A stretch of DNA of 64,000 nt, taken from Gymnorhina tibicen (Eukaryota > Chordata > Aves > Passeriformes > Artamidae). A model generated the notes under the pieces. That model worked only from the letters and a program-made list of their open reading frames with translations. It did not search any database and was not told the DNA's origin. Position 1 is the stretch's first letter; each line of letters starts with the position of its first letter. Positions 1 through 11,357 of the stretch are shown here, piece after piece. A program made the position numbers and the translations under genes. The DNA lies in assembly GCA_013399875.1 (NCBI GenBank), contig VXAZ01001045.1, forward strand, positions 653,346 to 717,345, given 5' to 3'.

Positions 1-128
1 GAGCAGTGGAGGGTCATGTCGTGTAATGAATCCTCCATGGCAGAAGCAAACGTGAGAATCATAGCAACCATTGGAGTCCTCAGGACTGAAGTTCGGAGTG
101 AAGAAGAAGACTTTCCAGACAGATTCAC
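1..128 (-). CDS. STS: STS last coding exon (matches human exon 10), partial: cut by the window edge
   Basis: The minus-strand acceptor AAATTGCAG precedes GTGAATCTG. The first two bases complete the Ser codon left by the exon at 27734-27613, giving [18 protein letters not shown]. The exon then reads [20 protein letters not shown] and ITRHDPPLL before running off base 1. Human STS has SIWKAFFFTPNFNP and NGCFATHVCFC in the same place, and the three Cys are conserved. The pyrimidine tract before the acceptor is poor (CTGTAAATTGCAG). The C-terminal tail, the stop codon and the 3' UTR lie outside the window. Identity rests on alignment from memory plus exact phase joining. Confidence 0.95.
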   Translation of the reverse strand, partial: MNLSGKSSSSLRTSVLRTPMVAMILTFASAMEDSLHDMTLHC

Positions 129-3100
129 CTGCAATTTACAGCCACAAAACAGCTGGTGATAAAGTGATGAAATGACAAAATGGAAGTCCCCTAGTCTTAG
201 AAAACTCCATCAACATGGGAAATCAGTCTTTTGGTAAAAAGACAGTACAGACACTCTGTACAGAAACTGAAGCATACTGAAAGAGCAAAACAAAATTGAG
301 CAAAACAAAAATAAGCAAAACATGGTGATTTTCATGCTAAACATATTTATGAAACAATTATGCTCATTTCATTCCCTTGGAAGAATTCTGATTAACTAAA
401 TCATAGAAGACTTAAAGTAACGTGTTTTACATAAACAGTGCTAAGAAGATTTGCAGAAATATATACTAAGCCTTCTTCAAGGCTTATTACAATGTATTTT
501 TGCCCCTTGACCATATTTACCCACTGCTGGGCCCTACTTCTCATTTTGCTAATCAAAATAATTTCATTGTTACCTTTTCCTCTCTTTCTCTCTTTGATGT
601 ATTAACCCACTGTCCTCTGACCCATGCTTTCATTGCGAACGCCTGAATACAGAGTTTCTCATTTTATTAAATGGGATGAAAAGGCATAATGGATGCTAAT
701 TTCCTGTCTTAGGCCTCTACATGATTTTTCCAAATATAAATTATAAATAACAGTTACAGTAGCATAATTCTTAGGTGACATTCTGCTTTGTAAAATAGGA
801 ACCAAAGTTCTTCATTTATAGTCAGCTGGTCACTCTCAGCTTAATTTTCTGGGTACAGAAACCGAACTGTCTGCTCTCATGTAACTTTAGTCAGTATTTT
901 CACTGTTTGAAAATCCAAGATATTTCTTGGAATAAGAATAAGCAAATATCAGTTGGTTCTTTCAAGAAGCACTCTCAAACAGGTCAGTGGAGGATCAGAA
1001 AACACTTAACAAGATAAACAAAAAAGTTATTACTATTTTCCTCAAGTATCACAGAACAGATAGGAAAGGCAGAAACAGACAAGAACTTCCAGGGAACCAC
1101 ACCATCATCCTACAGCCAAGGAAGTATATAGTTCTTCAGAAATTGAACAAAGAATAATTAATTAAAGTAGGAAAAATCTGTATTTTATTCTTAATAAAAG
1201 CAGGTTACTAAACATCTGAGATCTATAATGTCAGATTACCTGCCCACTTGAGACTATAAAGATTGGAAAAATGTAGTCATTGTTAATTTACATTTCTCAG
1301 CACCCTATTTTGTGGAAGGCATTAGAGAATGTGGGATGGGTAGAGCAGAGATAAACTGGTATATGCCATGCTGAAACTACATCACACTCAGCTTTTAAAG
1401 AATAAAAACAGGTTTAAAGAGAAATGTTTTAGCAGACTAAAGGGTCATAGGCTGCAGTTCTAGACCACAGCATGGATTTAAAGGACAGTAGGTGACCTTA
1501 AGATTCGTTACAGCTTCTTCTATTCCACAGCATTTTTCACATTATAAGTGATTTTACCTTTAGGAACCAATTCAATGACAGAGCCTGGGGACTTCCAGTT
1601 CACTTCGTCTCCACTTAAAATGGGGTCGGATGGGTGATGGCTATTATACACATTAGACTGGGAGAACCCTCTGAATGCCTCTTGGAAGTCAGCAAAGGGG
1701 AAGGACTTTTAAAGGCTGAGTGACTTGCTGGCACAGACAATAGGATGTGGCAGGTTTTAAAAGGCTCTGGCTGCGACAGCCGCAATAGCACAGTGTTACT
1801 GGGAAAAAATGAGAGGAGATTTAAAGGAAGGCAAAGCAAGGTAACACAAGATGGCATTCTTTCTTCCACCTCCAATAACATTTTGAAAGGTTGGTTTGGC
1901 ACTTGAATCTCCGCTTTCTCAGAATTAAATAAATGAACAAAATCAAACACTGCCACTTAAATTTCTTTAAACTCATGTACAGAACATTTCCAAGAAATAT
2001 ACCTCTCATTTACTGAGATTTAGAATTTACATTCTTAGAAGGCATGTAATTCTGTACTAAGCATTGGGTCAGGCTCCTTAGATGCAAGATGGACAGTGAA
2101 GAACATAAAAAGCCAAAGGGCTTGATTAATCAGTGCACTGTGTGTCATTGTAGACCGTGCAACATTTGCCACACCTGAGTATTTGATTCAGGGCTCTATA
2201 ACACCTTGACCAAAGATCAGCAGAAAAAAATTTATATGGCTACTAAAATGTCAATTAAAAGAAGTTCCAATAAGGCCATGCACATGAGAACTTTGTGGTC
2301 AAGCTGTCTTACTGCACTACGGTCTTTCATGGTACATTTGCGCTGAGTGACATTGAAAAGAAGACTTTCAGCCACCGTTTTTGGTGTTGGACATTACAGC
2401 ATCAGGTCTGCTCAAGGGCTTACAGATAGCAATACAAAGTTGGAAATTCTGAATTAATGCAAGTTGGTACAAGCAGCTGATATAGGAAAGAAATGGGGCA
2501 AAAAAAAGAAATAAGGAAGTTGCACCACGATATTTTTCCCCACAAAATAAAGACTTGTTTAAGTTTTGTTATATACAGAGCATACAGCATGTTGCAAAAT
2601 CATGTGTGGGTTTGGGAACAAGGCATGCGTGACATCATGTCATGTCTGAGTGACATTGCTAGTGTTTTGAAGAACTGATGGTACTTTATCAGATATGCAG
2701 CTATAGAATGTGATGATTATACAGTACAAAACACTGAGCTCTGTGAGGGCAAAGCTGTTACTGCACAATGTTTATCTGTTGCACTGCAGCAGTGTTTCTG
2801 GAGCCGCATGTTGTGCTGGAGAAGTAACAGCACAGACTTTAAACACCTAATTCCTAAGCATTATAAAAACTAAAGCGTATCTGTCAGTGGCTGTGGCTGT
2901 GGAGCAGCCAGTGCAATATACTAGGAGACATTAGGAACTGTCACACTTCTAATCTGTAAAGCTGATGAAGTGTATAAGGCACGATATTAAAAAGAGAGAG
3001 CTCTCTCCCAGTCTCTCAGCTGATATAAAATCTCATGTTGTCCGAGGGTTAAGTACAAGGATCAAATTAATCTCCCAGTAATTAACGGTACCCGTGTCCT

Positions 3101-4248
3101 CCAAAGCATCTGGATAGTAAACCCTTGTTATATAAAAAGATAACTGTATGTCTCTTCCACAGTGAAGTCAGTAGTAAAATCGTCAGGGCTTCCCCAAAGC
3201 CAGGTATATCAAACCCCTTCTGAAACAGCAGGCAGGCTCTAAGCCTGCAGCACCCTTAAAGGTCTTGTCCCAGTGCTTCACAAATAATTTCAATCCCTTT
3301 TTCCTGCAATTCTCCAGTTCTCTGAGCTGTCCAGTAAGTTCTCTCTCAGAATACCTCTTTCCTTCACATATTAAGAAAGACAAAAACTACAGAAGTTGTA
3401 CTTCTAAATAGTTTCAAATTAAGATAGGTTGCCATTAGTCCAAGTAAATCTGCTATGAATGTAGTTGTTCAGTGTTCAATCTCCCTAGAAGACTACTCTT
3501 TTATTATCCTTTACCCAGCTATTTACCCTCTCATACAGACAATAGTAGCTCCAACAGACAGGTAGAGGCCATGAGATTAAATAAAAGTCTCTCAGTAAAA
3601 TATATGAATATATTCAAGATGAAGTGACACACTGGATAGGGGTGTCATTTCTGTTATAAAAGCACCCTTCTTAATCATTAATGGCTAACTGGTGTTTTCT
3701 GATAAGCAGTTCTTGACATGAATAGAAGCTATTGTTGCGTTATTGCCTGGACTTCATTTTTACTGAATTTAATCTATGAGAGTAGCTTTGCAGGTCTGCA
3801 GCTACTGTCATTCCCTTTGTTCACATTATTGTGTGGCTTCCCTCTGTAGAAGAACAAGTTAAACAGGTCTGTTCTCCACCATACAGAGCTGGTCCCTACT
3901 TGAATTTAGATGCCTCTGAGGGGAGCCATTTGGGTGCAGTAGACCAACACAAATTGCCACAGACTTCTCTGTGTCTCAAGTGTGCTCTGTAGCCATTGTC
4001 AACTCCCACACTCTAACTCATGCTTTTCAACAGTTCTACACAGCAGCAGGTGAAAACTGCAACTCACTTGAAAATTACTTTCTTCATATAACTCCTGTTA
4101 TTAGATTGAGTCATTTCTTCCTGATTCCTTTAAGTTCATTCAGAATGTTTAGGTTCCCTGCTAATCTTATTTGTAGCAGGTATCACATATGTGTATATGT
4201 TCTGCTTTTTGATAATTTAACAATGTAGAAAAGGCTTCAGTTGTGAAA

Positions 4249-4318
4249 TTCTTATTTCTTATCTTCTTAATTCTTAATTCTTCTTAATTCTTAAGAATTC
4301 TTAATTCTTATCTTCTTA
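4249..4318. repeat. TTCTTAA-type simple repeat
   Basis: Irregular tandem copies of TTCTTAAT and TTCTTATC over about 70 bp, including the palindrome TTCTTAAGAA. Confidence 0.92.
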
Positions 4319-5179
4319 GTAAAACTATATATAGCTCTATATAGCAAAGACAATACTATTTGGTTACTATAATGAAACTACACATATTATTTTTATGACT
4401 ATGTGCATTCCTCAAATGACTAATAAAAATATGCCATTTGAGTTTAAAAATTTGTAACTTAATACTTATAATGAAAATTTCCCTTTTCTTTTTTTAGATA
4501 TTTGTTTTAAGTGTCTGGGTATCTTATGCTGTTATATTGTTACATCAGTCAAAAGACAGCACATTATGTCCCAGTGCAGGTGGTGAATAACTGAGTGATA
4601 CTCAAAGACATAATGTTGGTTTATAAGAATCAGTTGTTGCTAGAAGAGGCTTGCATAAAGAACTTACAGAGTTAAAGTTGTGCAGAACTTGCAATATTTG
4701 AAGGAAAACCATGAAAAAACCAGCAGCAGCAGTGATTTTAAAGTATTTAGAATAAGACCTACAGTGTTAAGTATCCACTAAAACAGAAAGGATTGCATGT
4801 TCTTGAATATCTAATAATCATACTGAACAACTGCTGAAACCATGCCAGACTGCTGAAGACAGAAATCTCATGACTGAATTCATTATCTAGAGTAAGTGCT
4901 GTGACTTGAGAAACTTCCACTGAATTCTGTTCCAAAGTCAAGATTATCTGCCGAATTGTAGCAGATGAAAAAGAATTCTTTTCCTGAATTCTTCATCATC
5001 ACCTTCAAAAATAATTGATTGACAATTTGCAGTGTTTTCTTGCTGAAGAAAGTCTAAAAGGAAACAATCTGTGGGTATAGAAATTATGCTGCTAAAGTAG
5101 GAAGTGCTATAATGCAATGTTATGGCTCATATTTGGATGTCTTAGGTTATAGTGTTGCCTTTTCCAGGTTTTAAAATTA

Positions 5180-5515
5180 AGAACCAAACACAGTCTGAGG
5201 GGAAAAAGGGTTTTACCTCAGTATTTATTTAAGGATCCTTAGGTGCACCACATCTAGGTAGAATGCACTGAAATGCACCCCAGAATGCACACACACAATG
5301 ATTCTTGTATACAATTACAGGCCTTGCACATTAGCAGATCTATCAAAAATTCCCCAGTGAGAGGCTCAAGAGAAGCTCCCATCTTGAGGAGCCTTACCCC
5401 TGGATGGGCCTATCTTGGTTTACAGAATGTGTTCTGGAGAGGACCTTGGTGTCTGGGGCTATTTGACCCCCAGCTTGAGGTTTCCAAGATGTTTGGTCTC
5501 TTGGCTTAACAGAAC
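5180..5515 (-). mobile_element. Probable LTR fragment, minus orientation
   Basis: A GC-richer block within AT-rich intron. Read on the minus strand, its end holds CACCTAAGGATCCTTAAATAAATAC with an AATAAA polyadenylation signal (plus 5226-5232), as expected for an LTR R region. CCCAGTGAGAGGCTCAAGAGAAGCTC and the spaced AATGCAC repeats resemble LTRs seen in bird genomes. Boundaries and family are uncertain. The 78-codon open frame inside it is not a gene. Confidence 0.4.
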
Positions 5516-5832
5516 TTTGTGTCTAAGCTAGTTATCAGACTTGGGGAATTACAAGTATGTGGGCTAAAAGCACTAAGGATACTAAAAGCTGTATAAAAGG
5601 GTATATAAAAGAGGTATATAAAAAAGGCAAAAAATCATCATGGCATCAATAGTAACATGGAAAAATACATATGGTTCTGGAAGAAAAATTCCATCTGCAG
5701 TAATTTAATGGAAATAATCCAGACACCTGCTAAAGATTTGTTCGGAGAATATTTACTTGCTGAATGGTCCATGTAATTTTCAGTTCATCTAAGCAGCAGC
5801 TGATGACATGCTGAAGACAGAGGATAATGTTG

Positions 5833-5898
5833 GCACACACACAAAAAAAGAAACCTAAACTCAACCAGAAAAAGAAACCAAAACAACCAAAAAACCCT
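5833..5898. repeat. A/C-rich low-complexity tract
   Basis: CACACACACAAAAAAAG, followed by AAACC and CCAAAAC words. Confidence 0.85.
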
Positions 5899-7774
5899 GG
5901 TCATTTCCAAACTATATTAAAAGTCCTTGAAAACATGAAAGCCTTATTTTATTGCTTATGAAAAAAATAGTCTTGATTTTCATGTGGTGATTTTCCACAG
6001 GAGTCAGTAAGAGATTAAGAATACCCTTCAGTTAATCAGTTAATCAGTTAAGAACATGCTTAGGAACAAAGCAGAAACATTTTGCCAAAGATGGCAAAAC
6101 CCAAAGAGAAACCTATTCAGAACTGTGTTTTGTATTTTGATGTTTTATTTCTGTCCTTCAAGAATGCATTTTATTAACAGAAAATAAATTGAGTAGAATC
6201 ATTTCCCTCTTACACAAAGTGGATGCAATTTTTCTTAGCGAAAAGAACAGATCTATAAGATTCAGAGAGCAATATTTCTGATACTAAGCAAACATATGGG
6301 ACAAATATGCAGTGGAAGTCCTAAGCAATTTCTGTAAATATTTTTAGACAAGTTAGTGTCAGCCAAAACCAAAACCATTCCCGGGAATTTTTTTATAAAT
6401 TATTTTCCTCAGAAAGTTTTCAAAATTTGGATGTCAAAAAAACAAGCTGTTGACGCACGGAATGCTAGTGACGTACTCAAAGTCATTAACCTGAAAATTG
6501 CTACCACGTCTAACCTTTAACTTACCAGATGTATATCTACAAGCAAAAAAGTAACTGGTCAAAGTACTTTACATAATACTCATATACTTTAAAAGTGATA
6601 AATAGAAATTTTGTAAATGCACTTGCCTGAAATTTTGTGCTGTGCCAAAGAATACTGAATACTGAATAAATCTGCTTTACTTAAAAAAGTTGAAGAAAAA
6701 GGTGACTTACTCTTCCTTAAAAGTGTCTCAGCTAGTTGAATTACTTTATTTTTTCTTATTTTTATAGAGTTACTAGGTCACTTAGAGAATCTTTTGGGAA
6801 AAAAAATTCATTTTGAGAATTTATTCTGTTAAGCATAAATGACAACAGAGAAAAGGAGTTGCTTTTATGAGAGTAAAAAAACTGAGTTGAAGAAAATGAA
6901 CACTTGCAAGTAATATGGTGCAAAAAATCTTAGTATCAGGCAGTCCTAAATATATTAAAAAAAAATCATCAGAATGACTGAAATTTGGTTTTATTGTAAA
7001 GATGTATGTGCAGTTTAGCATCTGAAATATGAGACAGCAGTTTTTATCCCAGTGTTAGAAAATGCATGTCTTTTCCAGAATATGAAACTAGTAAAAGGTT
7101 ACAAACTATGTTAAACCACAAATTTGCAATTTTCCTGATGCTGAGAAAACAATGCAAAAATCCTTCAAAATCCTGAATTAAAAACCTTAACACCAAAAGG
7201 ACATACCACAGGATGTTCTCTTACAGATGATCAGCAGCAACTCTGGTACAAAACCCAAATTTATTCCTAAGAACATTTCTAGAAGTGTATTTTCTGTTTC
7301 ACAAAGACTTGTTCAAGGTAATGGTATTTCAGAGAAATCCAGGATTTCACCAGTTTGGACCTTTATGCAAAATCCAAACTTGATTTCACAGTTCTCCAGG
7401 CAGCAAAAATGTCTGAATTTGAAAAGAAGAGTTTTAGGAAAGTAATGGGAATATTTTCTTTTTTTGGTTGGATGCAAAATGGATGTACAAATCTCCAGCT
7501 ATTCTCCAGGTGACAGTAAGTGATGGAAAAAGGAAAGAATCCTGACTCTCTCTCAATTTTCAGCTTAAAAATGCATGTGTATGGTGCAGTGAAAAACAGG
7601 CTTTACCCTTCAGAAGTGCAATAACCTGCTAGAATCTCCTTCCTCTGAGAAACAAGAACAGAGAAGGATCTCCTGGAGATGCAGATGAGATGAATATGTT
7701 TAAACTGTTCCTTACATAGGATTTGTATGGAAACACCAGAATAATTTTCATGAAAGGTTACTTAGGTCTCACTT

Positions 7775-8012
7775 TTGGAATTTTTGGGGTTTATTTGGTG
7801 GGGCTTTTCCAGGTTTTATTGGGGCTTTTTGGTGTTTGTTTTTTGGGGTTTATTTTTTGGGGGGGTGGGTTGTTTGGGGATTTTTTGTGTTTCTTTTTTT
7901 GTTGTTTTGGCATTCTTTGGGGGGGTTCTTTTTTGGTTGTTTTCTTTTTGTTTGGTTGGTTGGTTTTTGTTCTGTTTTTGGTTTGCTTTTTTTTGGTTTT
8001 TGGTTTTTTTTA
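7775..8012. repeat. G/T-rich low-complexity tract
   Basis: About 240 bp almost free of A and with few C on the plus strand. It is built from TTTTGGGG-like words with many runs of three to seven G, so it has G-quadruplex potential. The long open frames predicted through it on both strands (Phe/Gly/Leu-rich or Lys/Gln/Pro-rich) reflect composition only. Confidence 0.95.
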
Positions 8013-8237
8013 ATACAGAATCGTTCATTGGATTGGTGTACAGGAGGTTTGGCTTGTGTCTTCCATGCTGCAGCCATATTCCTGCCCCTTAGCCAAGAAG
8101 CAGAAAGGCAAAAAAAAAGGTCTCCATTTCAACTTAAACAACTGCAATAATAAGTTGGTTTTATGCTCTTGCTATGATTAGCAGTAGGGTAAGTATTATT
8201 TAAAAGTGCAGTATTTAATTTCTTTTCATTCCCTTTA

Positions 8238-8270
8238 TTTGTCTCTATCTCTGTCTCTCTCTCTGTCCCA
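8238..8270. repeat. CT-rich (TCTCTG) low-complexity stretch
   Basis: TTTGTCTCTATCTCTGTCTC, then TCTCTCTGTCCC. Short imperfect pyrimidine repeat. Confidence 0.8.
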
Positions 8271-9080
8271 GAATAAGTAGGGGAATGCTGGTAGGGAATG
8301 GAGCACAGCAAATCCCAGAGTATAAATAGCTCTGCCTAAGCCTAACAATAACTCTGCTGCCACTGACACAGAGCAGAGCCAAGGCAAGAAAATACTGTAA
8401 CAGTATTTGTCATGCTTGTCAGGGGGAACACTTTTTCCTACCTAAAATATTGTGAGCAGAAATGTGTATCAGATGATTAGGTCAATTTTCTTGAGCTTGA
8501 TATAAACCATTTCACAGTGTCTGTTCATGCTAGAAATGCTCTTCTCTCCTTTGACAGTCATGTTATTTCACACTTATCAAATAATATGTCCATAACTGTG
8601 TCACCCAAATTCAACTGCAGCTGCTCTGATATGAGGCTCAAGATAGCAAATTAAAATTCTTAATAAGATAGTTTAGGTAAATGACACTTGATGCTTGTTT
8701 TGCTTCCTCCAGTGCTGTGGTTGAAACACTGAACAGAAAGAAGGGTTTTGGGAGATGATTTGAGATTTTTGGAAGCTTTTCTTGATTGTGGTACCTTCAT
8801 GACACGGGGAAGATCTGGTAGAGAGAGGGGAAAAAAAACAAAGGGGGCAAACAAGAAAAAAAAAAGAGCGAAGATGATGTTCGTAAAGCAATTAAGGAGG
8901 CAGGGAAACAAAATATCTCCAGTAATCAAGTAGATTAAAAAGTTGCAATAGACAACAGCAAGAAACAGTGGTAAGTGATGCAGATGTTTCATGCAGAGCA
9001 AAAAGACATTTCTTTTTGATATCATCAAAAAGAAAATCAGGAGTAAAGAAAGAAACCATAAAGATCTTTAAAAAAAGCAT

Positions 9081-9118
9081 CATCAACAACAACAAAAAAA
9101 CCCAATTCCAAACCCACT
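9081..9118. repeat. A/C-rich tract (CAA repeats)
   Basis: CATCAACAACAACAAAAAAAC, then CCAATTCCAAACCCA. Short and imperfect. Confidence 0.75.
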
Positions 9119-9846
9119 TCTAAAATAGAAGGCTTCTCTAGAGAGAACAGTGGAAGTGAAGGAACTTGTGAGACAAAAACAAAAGGCAAATGACCAGGAA
9201 ACCCTCATGAGGGTCAGAGTTCCTTACAGTTTCTACAGGTCCAGAAGGGAAAGATTCACATAAGGGTTTGATCAATTAAGAGAATCAAAAGGGGATACAC
9301 TATCAGTGAGGCTAGAAGCTCAGAAATAAGGAGGGAAATGGGAATAAACAGATAGGAAAAGGATGAAAACACTGTAAAAGGACACTGTTCAGAGAGGAGA
9401 AAGGGGCTGCTCTCTGTCCAACAAAAATTTGCTGTGAGTAACGTGAAGACTCACGAGTTATTACTGAAGGAAAAGTGAATTTTCTCCCATGACCTACATA
9501 TTATGAATCAGATACTTGATGCTATTTAAGTCCTTCAGTGGAGAACAAACACTAATCCCTATCACACTGACACTTCAATGTTTTTCATGAATGGTAGCCC
9601 TCAAATCCAGAAAAGTGGTCTGCAGCATTTGTCTTCCACTGTTAAGGAAATCTCAAGAAACAACTTTGCTGCATACTGTAACATGCAAATGTCTAAATAT
9701 CAGTAAAATATATGTCTATGTATCTATGGAAATTTTTATTTATTGCTACAAGTTTTTGTGCAATTTCTTTGATAGATTACTTTGCCACCGTGTTGCTATT
9801 AAGACAAAGTCTGGTGACAAGGAATGAGATTTAATGAGACATCGTG

Positions 9847-10233
9847 ATTTTGTGGAGGGACACGAATGCCTCCACAGTAAGAGCTGCCCCGTCACCAACC
9901 TATAAGAAAGAGTAAAAATATTCTCAGAGAGCTGATAGCTAACAATCTGTTAGACTGTTTTATGTTAAAAGAAAATTTTGTGGAGGGACACCAATGCCTC
10001 CACAGTAAGAGCTGCCCCGTCACCAACCTATAAGAAAGAGTAAAAATATTCTCAGAGAGCTGATAGCTAACAATCTGTTAGACTGTTTTATGTTAAAAGA
10101 AAATTTTGTGGAGGGACACCAATGCCTCCACAGTAAGAGCTGCCCCGTCACCAACCTATAAGAAAGAGTAAAAATATTCTCAGAGAGCTGATAGCTAACA
10201 ATCTGTTAGACTGTTTTATGTTAAAAGAAAAAT
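9847..10233. repeat. Tandem repeat, three copies of a 128-bp unit
   Basis: The motif TGTGGAGGGACAC recurs at 9851, 9979 and 10107, exactly 128 bp apart, and the copies match to about 10233. I see only one difference: copy 1 has CACGAATG where copies 2 and 3 have CACCAATG. Each unit carries an 8-bp inverted repeat (TGTGGAGG...CCTCCACA) with a 10-base spacer. No open frame spans the array. Confidence 0.97.
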
Positions 10234-10949
10234 TGAGCAAGCAAGGTGAGTGGCACTTTCTTAATTAGATTTTAAAGATATTTATGACAGTGCCACTTAA
10301 GTCAGAATTTGCATTTTATTATTCTCTGACCATTCTTGTCAGTTCTTTCATGACACTAATGCATGGATAAAATGCTGCTTTGTGATCCAAAACCAATTCA
10401 CTCTTTGCATTTTATCGCACATTCTAATGGCTATCTTATTTACATGTATTTGTAGACAGGCCCTCTTTTGAACCTCTGCTGATTTAAAAGAAAAAGTTAC
10501 ACTAAATAAATTCCCTGAGTCTAAAGTTCCAAGTCAACTTCAAAAGACTCCCATAGTATTCTTCCTGTCACTTAGCACAATAATACTATTTTTCAGACTG
10601 TGAAAAAGGTAGCACGGCATCTCCAGTTTTAAATTCATGTTACTAAATAGGATTTATTGCTCATCACTTTGCTGCTACTTAGTATTCAATCTGACAATCT
10701 GGTCACCTCACCTAATTTTGGATCACTGCAACCAACATGCAGGTCTTTATGTAAGCTAGTTACTAGCCTATACTTATCTGCTTTTTAACTTTGTTAGAGA
10801 TGTTTAGGGTGAGAAGAGTTCTGCTTGTTTCTCTTTTCATGAGAGCGATTCACTCAGGTTAGCTCAGCTGTAGGCGTCTACACTGTAGACATGTACATGT
10901 TGCCATCGCCATCCTCAGAGTTTGCTAAAAAACCAAGCTGTTAAGAGTC

Positions 10950-11357
10950 TTGAGGGCACCAAAAAGCCTCACTAGCCCTGCCGAGCTCTCAGACGGGTCC
11001 TCATCCATGCACCTGCCCATGGACCAGGATTCCCATTTCAGCTCAGCCCATGGCCATCACTCCCTGCCTGAGTGGTGCAGCAGTGGGCAGTTCCCAGCCC
11101 TGTCTCCGGATGTCCCTAGGCTACAGCCTTTCTTCCAGCTCTGTCTATGCTCTCATCTCCTCCTGCTCCTGACTGAACTCCCTGGGTGGACCTTGAATTT
11201 GACTCACCACTTTGCCAGGACTGGGACTATTGTGGAGCCTTTACCAGCACCCAGCTCTGCTCATTCTACTCAGGTGCTGGAAGACATTGCTCTGTCAGTA
11301 AAGCCACTGTCAGTGCTGGGGTCATTCACAGTTCTGTTGGAGACATCTTCAGGATGA
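10950..11357 (+). other. GC-richer patch with a 135-codon open frame, not recognised
   Basis: About 400 bp clearly richer in G+C than the surrounding intron, with an open plus-strand frame of 135 codons that starts MRAPKSLTSPAELSDG and is rich in Ser, Leu, Pro and His. I recognise no domain, signal peptide or homologue. The composition and the CATTGCTCTGTCAGTAAAGCC stretch recall U5/leader sequence of some endogenous retroviruses, so an old retroelement fragment is more likely than a gene. It could also be an unknown lineage-specific exon. Confidence 0.3.

Noticed and set aside
7816..8150. Several open frames of 70-105 codons rich in Phe/Gly or Lys/Gln/Pro
   Set aside because: They are produced by the G/T-rich low-complexity tract and have no domain content.
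8660..9028. 122-codon minus-strand frame with hydrophobic segments
   Set aside because: Hydrophobic residues come from T-rich sequence. No homology, splice signals or promoter context support a gene.
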